Shown here one piece after another: positions 60,482-64,000 of a stretch of DNA of 64,000 bases. The DNA is from Xanthomonas sp. DAR 80977. GTDB lineage: Bacteria; Pseudomonadota; Gammaproteobacteria; Xanthomonadales; Xanthomonadaceae. The DNA is taken from NCBI RefSeq assembly GCF_041240605.1, contig NZ_CP162487.1:2239001-2303000 (forward strand), written 5' to 3'. Under the pieces are notes generated by a model. It was given only the letters and a program-made list of their open reading frames with translations. It ran no database searches and had not been told where the DNA came from. Within the stretch, counting starts at the first letter, position 1, and each line of letters starts with the position of its first letter. The translations under genes and the position numbers were made by a program.

Positions 60482-61900
60482 ATGTCCGCCCGTCCCGGCT
60501 ACCGCGGCGACCGCAAAAGCGAGCGTGGCGAACGCAGCGAGCCGCGTATCGACCAGCTGCGCGTGCCGCCGCATTCGATCGAGGCCGAGCAGGCCGTGCT
60601 CGGCGGCCTGATGCTGGCGCCCGACGCCTACGACCGGGTCAACGACCAGCTCACCGACAACGACTTCTACCGCCGCGATCACCAGCTGATCTACCGCGCG
60701 ATCCGCGAGCTGGCCGAAAAGGGCCGCCCGTTCGACGCGGTGACGCTGGGCGAATGGTTCGAATCGCAGGGCAAGCTGGAGATGGTCGGCGACGGCGCCT
60801 ACCTGATCGAGCTGGCCAGCACCACGCCGTCGGCGGCCAACATCGCCGCCTACGCCGAGATCGTGCGCGACAAGGCGGTGCTGCGGCAGCTGATCGAGGT
60901 CGGCACCAACATCGTCAACGACGGTTTCCAGCCCGAAGGGCGCGAGAGCGCGGAACTGCTGGCCACCGCCGAGAAGGCGGTATTCAAGATCGCCGAGGCC
61001 GGCGCGCGCGGGCGCAGCGATTTCGTGGCGATGCCCGGCGCGTTGAAGGACGCGTTCGAGGAACTGCGCAGCCGCTTCGAGAACGGCGGCAACATCACCG
61101 GCCTGGCCACCGGCTACAGCGACTTCGACGCGATGACCGCCGGCCTGCAGCCGACCGACCTGATCATCCTGGCCGCGCGCCCGGCGATGGGCAAGACCAC
61201 CTTCGCGCTGAACATCGCCGAGTACGCGGCGATCAAGTCGAAGAAGGCGGTGGCGGTGTTCTCGATGGAAATGTCGGCCTCGCAGCTGGCGATGCGCCTG
61301 ATCTCCTCCAACGGCCGCATCAACGCGCAGCGCCTGCGCACCGGCCAGCTCGAGGACGAGGACTGGGCGCGGGTCACCGGCGCGATCAAGATGCTGAAGG
61401 AAACCAAGATCTTCATCGACGACACGCCCGGCGTGTCGCCGGAGATCCTGCGCTCCAAGGCGCGCCGGCTCAAGCGCGAGCACGACCTGGGACTGATCGT
61501 CATCGACTACCTGCAGCTGATGTCGGTGCCGGGCAACAGCGAGAACCGCGCCACCGAGATCTCCGAGATCTCGCGCTCGCTCAAGGGCCTGGCCAAGGAA
61601 CTGGGGGTGCCGGTGATCGCGCTGTCGCAGCTCAACCGCTCGCTGGAAACGCGTACCGACAAGCGCCCGGTGATGGCCGACCTGCGCGAATCCGGCGCGA
61701 TCGAGCAGGACGCGGACATGATCGTGTTCATCTACCGCGACGATTACTACAACAAGGAAAATTCGCCGGACAAGGGCCTGGCCGAGATCATCATCGGCAA
61801 GCACCGCGGCGGCCCGACCGGGGCGTGCAAGCTCAAGTTCTTCGGCGAATACACCCGCTTCGACAATCTGGCGCACGATTCGGTGGGCGCGTTCGAGTAG
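60482..61900 (+). CDS. dnaB: Replicative DNA helicase DnaB
   Basis: A 472-residue helicase that unwinds DNA at the replication fork as a hexamer. The N-domain (PHSIEAEQAVLGGLML) and the RecA-like C-domain with ARPAMGKTTFALNIA (Walker A), LGLIVIDYLQLM (Walker B), QLNRSLETR and the Arg finger region KHRGGPTG are intact; no intein or insertion is present. The first residues are Arg/Glu-rich. The start at 60482 is chosen by homology; a frame open to 60416 is too long. Confidence 0.97.
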   Translation: MSARPGYRGDRKSERGERSEPRIDQLRVPPHSIEAEQAVLGGLMLAPDAYDRVNDQLTDNDFYRRDHQLIYRAIRELAEKGRPFDAVTLGEWFESQGKLEMVGDGAYLIELASTTPSAANIAAYAEIVRDKAVLRQLIEVGTNIVNDGFQPEGRESAELLATAEKAVFKIAEAGARGRSDFVAMPGALKDAFEELRSRFENGGNITGLATGYSDFDAMTAGLQPTDLIILAARPAMGKTTFALNIAEYAAIKSKKAVAVFSMEMSASQLAMRLISSNGRINAQRLRTGQLEDEDWARVTGAIKMLKETKIFIDDTPGVSPEILRSKARRLKREHDLGLIVIDYLQLMSVPGNSENRATEISEISRSLKGLAKELGVPVIALSQLNRSLETRTDKRPVMADLRESGAIEQDADMIVFIYRDDYYNKENSPDKGLAEIIIGKHRGGPTGACKLKFFGEYTRFDNLAHDSVGAFE

Positions 61901-62063
61901 GCGCGGGCGGCGGCGCGATTGCTGCATTGCGGTAGATTTCCCGGCGGCGCGCCTATTCATCCGCGCACAGCGATACCTCTGTCACACAGCGCCATCGTGG
62001 CGCTCAACACCGCCATGTGACGGTCGATACACGGTAGGAGCCCGTCCATGATCCTGCCCGCCC

Positions 62064-63173
62064 ATGCCGCTGACCGTCACCCATGCCGAAACCGCCGACC
62101 GCGACGCCGTCGCCGCCGTCGCCGCGTTGCGCGCGCAACTCGGCGCCGCGCCGTTGGATGCCCTGCTGCTGTTCTGCGACGCCGAGTACGACCTGGAGGC
62201 GCTGGGTCCGGCGCTCAAGGCCGGTTTCGACTGCCCGGTGATCGGTTGCACCGCGGCCGGCCAGATCGGCGAGCGCGGTTTCCAGAGCAACGGCATCCTG
62301 GTCGCCGGCCTGCGCGGCGGCGTGCTGCAGGCGCAGCCGCTGCTGATCGCGCCGCTGAGCGACCTGCAGGCGCAGGTGGCGGTGGCCGCCGAGGCGGTGC
62401 AGGCCGCCACCGCCGACAAGGCCGGGCAGTGCTTCGCGCTGCTGCTGGTCGACGGGCTGTCCACCTGCGAGGAATACCTGGCCGCGGCGCTGTACCGGAT
62501 GATCGGCAACGTGCCGCTGCTCGGCGGTTCGGCCGGCGACAACCTGCGCTTCGAGCGCACCCAGGTCTACTACGACGGCCGTTTCTTGGCCGACGCGGCG
62601 GTGCTGGCCCTGTTCCATTCGCGGCATCCGTTCGTGGTGTTCAAGCTGCAGCACTTCGTCGCCAGCGAGGTCGAACTGGTGGTCACCGATGCCGACCCGG
62701 AGCGGCGCCTGATCCGCGAGATCAACGGCGAACCGGCGGCGCTGGCCTATTCCGCGGCGATCGGGGTGCCGCTGCAGGCGCTGGACCCGCACGTGTTCTC
62801 CACCTATCCGCTGTTGCTGACGCTGAGCGGCGAGCCCTACGTGCGTTCGATCCTGCGGGTCAACGAGGACCTGTCGATGACCTGCTACTGCGCGGTGGAG
62901 GAGGGCATGGTGGTGGCGGTCGGCAAGGCGGTGGACGTGATGGAAACGCTGCAGCAGGCCTTTGCCGAGGTGCACGAGGCGGTGCCCGACCCGGCGCTGG
63001 TGATCGGCTGCGACTGCATCCTGCGCCGCCTGGAGTTCGGCCAGTCGCAGATGCAGCAGGAGGTCGGCGCGTTCATGGCGCGGGAGCGCGTGTTCGGCTT
63101 CTCCACCTACGGCGAGCAGTTCAACGGCCTGCACGTCAACCAGACCTTCACCGGCGTGGCGATCGGGAGATGA
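62064..63173 (+). CDS. FIST-domain sensor protein
   Basis: A 369-residue protein with FIST N (residues about 30-225: DALLLFCDAEYDLEALGPALKAGF ... VIGCTAAGQIGERGFQSNGI) and FIST C (about 226-365). FIST proteins are predicted small-ligand sensors, possibly for amino acids. No output domain is attached; a histidine kinase gene starts just after its stop, so it likely feeds that kinase. The ribosome site is weak. Confidence 0.9.
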   Translation: MPLTVTHAETADRDAVAAVAALRAQLGAAPLDALLLFCDAEYDLEALGPALKAGFDCPVIGCTAAGQIGERGFQSNGILVAGLRGGVLQAQPLLIAPLSDLQAQVAVAAEAVQAATADKAGQCFALLLVDGLSTCEEYLAAALYRMIGNVPLLGGSAGDNLRFERTQVYYDGRFLADAAVLALFHSRHPFVVFKLQHFVASEVELVVTDADPERRLIREINGEPAALAYSAAIGVPLQALDPHVFSTYPLLLTLSGEPYVRSILRVNEDLSMTCYCAVEEGMVVAVGKAVDVMETLQQAFAEVHEAVPDPALVIGCDCILRRLEFGQSQMQQEVGAFMARERVFGFSTYGEQFNGLHVNQTFTGVAIGR

Positions 63174-63175
63174 GC

Positions 63176-64000
63176 ATGAGCGCAGATGCAGCGACGGTGC
63201 CGGCCCTGGCGGGCGACCTGGCCGCTCCCCGCGCGAGCGGCGACGCAGTGCTCGTCGCCGAGCTGCGCCGGCAACTGGCCGCACGCGACAAGGTGATCGC
63301 GGTGCTGAAGAAGCGGGTCACCGCGCGCGACGACGCGGTGGCCTCGCCGCTGGCGACGCTGCAGCAGAACATCGCATTGGGCAAGGTGGTGGCGCTGAAG
63401 ACCCAGGAACTGAGCCGCGAGCGGCAGGAACTGGAGCATGCGCTGGCCGACCTGGGCAAGGCGCAGACGGCGCTGCTGCAGGCGCAGAAGATGGAATCGA
63501 TCGGCCAGCTCGCCGCCGGCATCGCCCACGAGATCAACACCCCGGCGCAGTACGTGCGCGACAACGTCGCGTTCGTGTGCAAGGCCAAGGCCATGGTCGA
63601 TCAGGTGATCGACAAGGCGTTCGAGGTGGTGGAGGTGGCGCGCGCGCAGGGCGTGGCGCTGGAGCTGATCGCCGCGCTCGACGCGCAGGTGACCTCGTCC
63701 AAGTTCCAGTACCTGCGCAAGCAGACCCCCGAGGCCCTGCAGCAGTCGCTGGAAGGCCTGGATCGCATCACCAAGATCGTCGGCGCGATGAAGACCTTTT
63801 CGCACCCTTCCGCCGGCGAGAAGGAACCGGTGGACCTGCGCGAGGTGGTCGCCACCACCGTCACCGTCGCGCGCAACGAATGGAAGTACGTGGCCGAGGT
63901 CGAGACCGATTTCGCCGCCGACCTGCCGCTGGTGCCGTGCCTGCGCGACGAGATCGGCCAGGTGCTGCTGAACCTGGTGGTCAACGCGGCGCATGCGATC
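63176..64000 (+). CDS. Sensor histidine kinase, 3'-truncated by window end
   Basis: The gene starts two bases after the FIST stop (TGAGCATG) and is open to the last base, so 275 residues are seen. There is no membrane segment. A coiled coil (about 25-105) leads to the HisKA domain with His118 in LAAGIAHEINTPAQYV, and the frame reaches the N box QVLLNLVVNAAHAI of the ATPase domain at the edge. As a soluble kinase it probably takes its signal from the FIST protein. The response regulator is presumably downstream, outside the window. Confidence 0.93.
   Translation, partial: MSADAATVPALAGDLAAPRASGDAVLVAELRRQLAARDKVIAVLKKRVTARDDAVASPLATLQQNIALGKVVALKTQELSRERQELEHALADLGKAQTALLQAQKMESIGQLAAGIAHEINTPAQYVRDNVAFVCKAKAMVDQVIDKAFEVVEVARAQGVALELIAALDAQVTSSKFQYLRKQTPEALQQSLEGLDRITKIVGAMKTFSHPSAGEKEPVDLREVVATTVTVARNEWKYVAEVETDFAADLPLVPCLRDEIGQVLLNLVVNAAHAI

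Noticed and set aside
61981-62002. TGTCAC near 61980 as a third ECF41 promoter
   Set aside because: The following CGT lies only about 10 bases away, not 16-18, so the spacing is wrong.
1-64000. tRNA, rRNA, insertion sequence or prophage
   Set aside because: I found no cloverleaf-like sequence with CCA end or TTCGANTC arm, no transposase, integrase or phage structural motif, and no flanking target duplications.

Overview
The window is chromosomal DNA of a GC-rich gammaproteobacterium, most likely Xanthomonas or a close relative in the Xanthomonadaceae. The grounds are roughly 70% GC with strong G/C third-position bias, many long antisense open frames, GTG starts, sparse -10 boxes of the TAAAAT/TACAAT kind, dispersed palindromes built on GGAGCGGCTTCAGCCGCGAC, 7-bp GGGACTC/GGGATTC repeats, and gene families typical of that group (AGS-rich secreted proteins, DoxX-like and small membrane proteins, SelO, class I fumarase, outer-membrane phospholipase A). 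No rRNA, tRNA, CRISPR array, prophage or insertion sequence was recognised.

Layout. 1-3.7 kb: end of a glutathione S-transferase, a lipoprotein esterase, a 165-bp tandem repeat tract and selO. 3.7-8.8 kb: a TetR regulator divergent from an RND efflux adaptor and pump without an outer-membrane partner. 8.8-14.1 kb: apt, a small membrane protein, a DUF6985-like protein coupled to dbpA, and the ABC-F ATPase uup. 14.1-16.6 kb: a 224-bp duplicated repeat array, a secreted barnase-like RNase with its barstar-like inhibitor, and sodA. 16.6-21.5 kb: AraC regulator, DoxX-like protein, then a propeller-type sensor kinase with its NarL-type response regulator. 21.5-25.5 kb: an endonuclease/exonuclease/phosphatase (EEP) domain fused to a GH3 glycosidase, a LacI-type operator on its start codon, and a decayed stand-alone copy of the EEP domain. 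25.5-29.7 kb: secreted M14 carboxypeptidase divergent from a POT peptide transporter and a rhomboid protease. 29.9-33.3 kb: small proteins, a DUF3298-like lipoprotein, a cyclopropane fatty-acid synthase and a MarR regulator.

33.4-37 kb holds an ECF sigma factor and anti-sigma factor divergent from a secreted subtilase and an Ala/Gly/Ser-rich exported protein. 37.2-46.9 kb carries an M3 dipeptidyl peptidase, an amidohydrolase abutting a glutathione peroxidase, ferredoxin-NADP reductase, an ABC exporter and a dimethylargininase-like enzyme. 47-48.5 kb is an ECF41 sigma factor beside its usual carboxymuconolactone-decarboxylase partner; both genes have the same TGTCAC-N17-CGTC promoter. 48.5-64 kb is mostly housekeeping: fumarase, a GST, phospholipase A, cold-shock protein, glycine-zipper lipoproteins, a membrane cytochrome, tcdA, a TatD nuclease, glutaryl-CoA dehydrogenase, acetyltransferase, FMN reductase, dnaB with a DnaA box upstream, and a FIST sensor protein next to a histidine kinase cut by the window end.

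The parts that look least described are the EEP-GH3 fusion with its pseudo-enzyme neighbour and adjacent sensor kinase, the sigma/anti-sigma/subtilase/AGS-protein cluster, and the RNase-barstar pair with a very acidic inhibitor tail. The ECF41 promoters are the clearest regulatory deduction that can be read directly from the bases.
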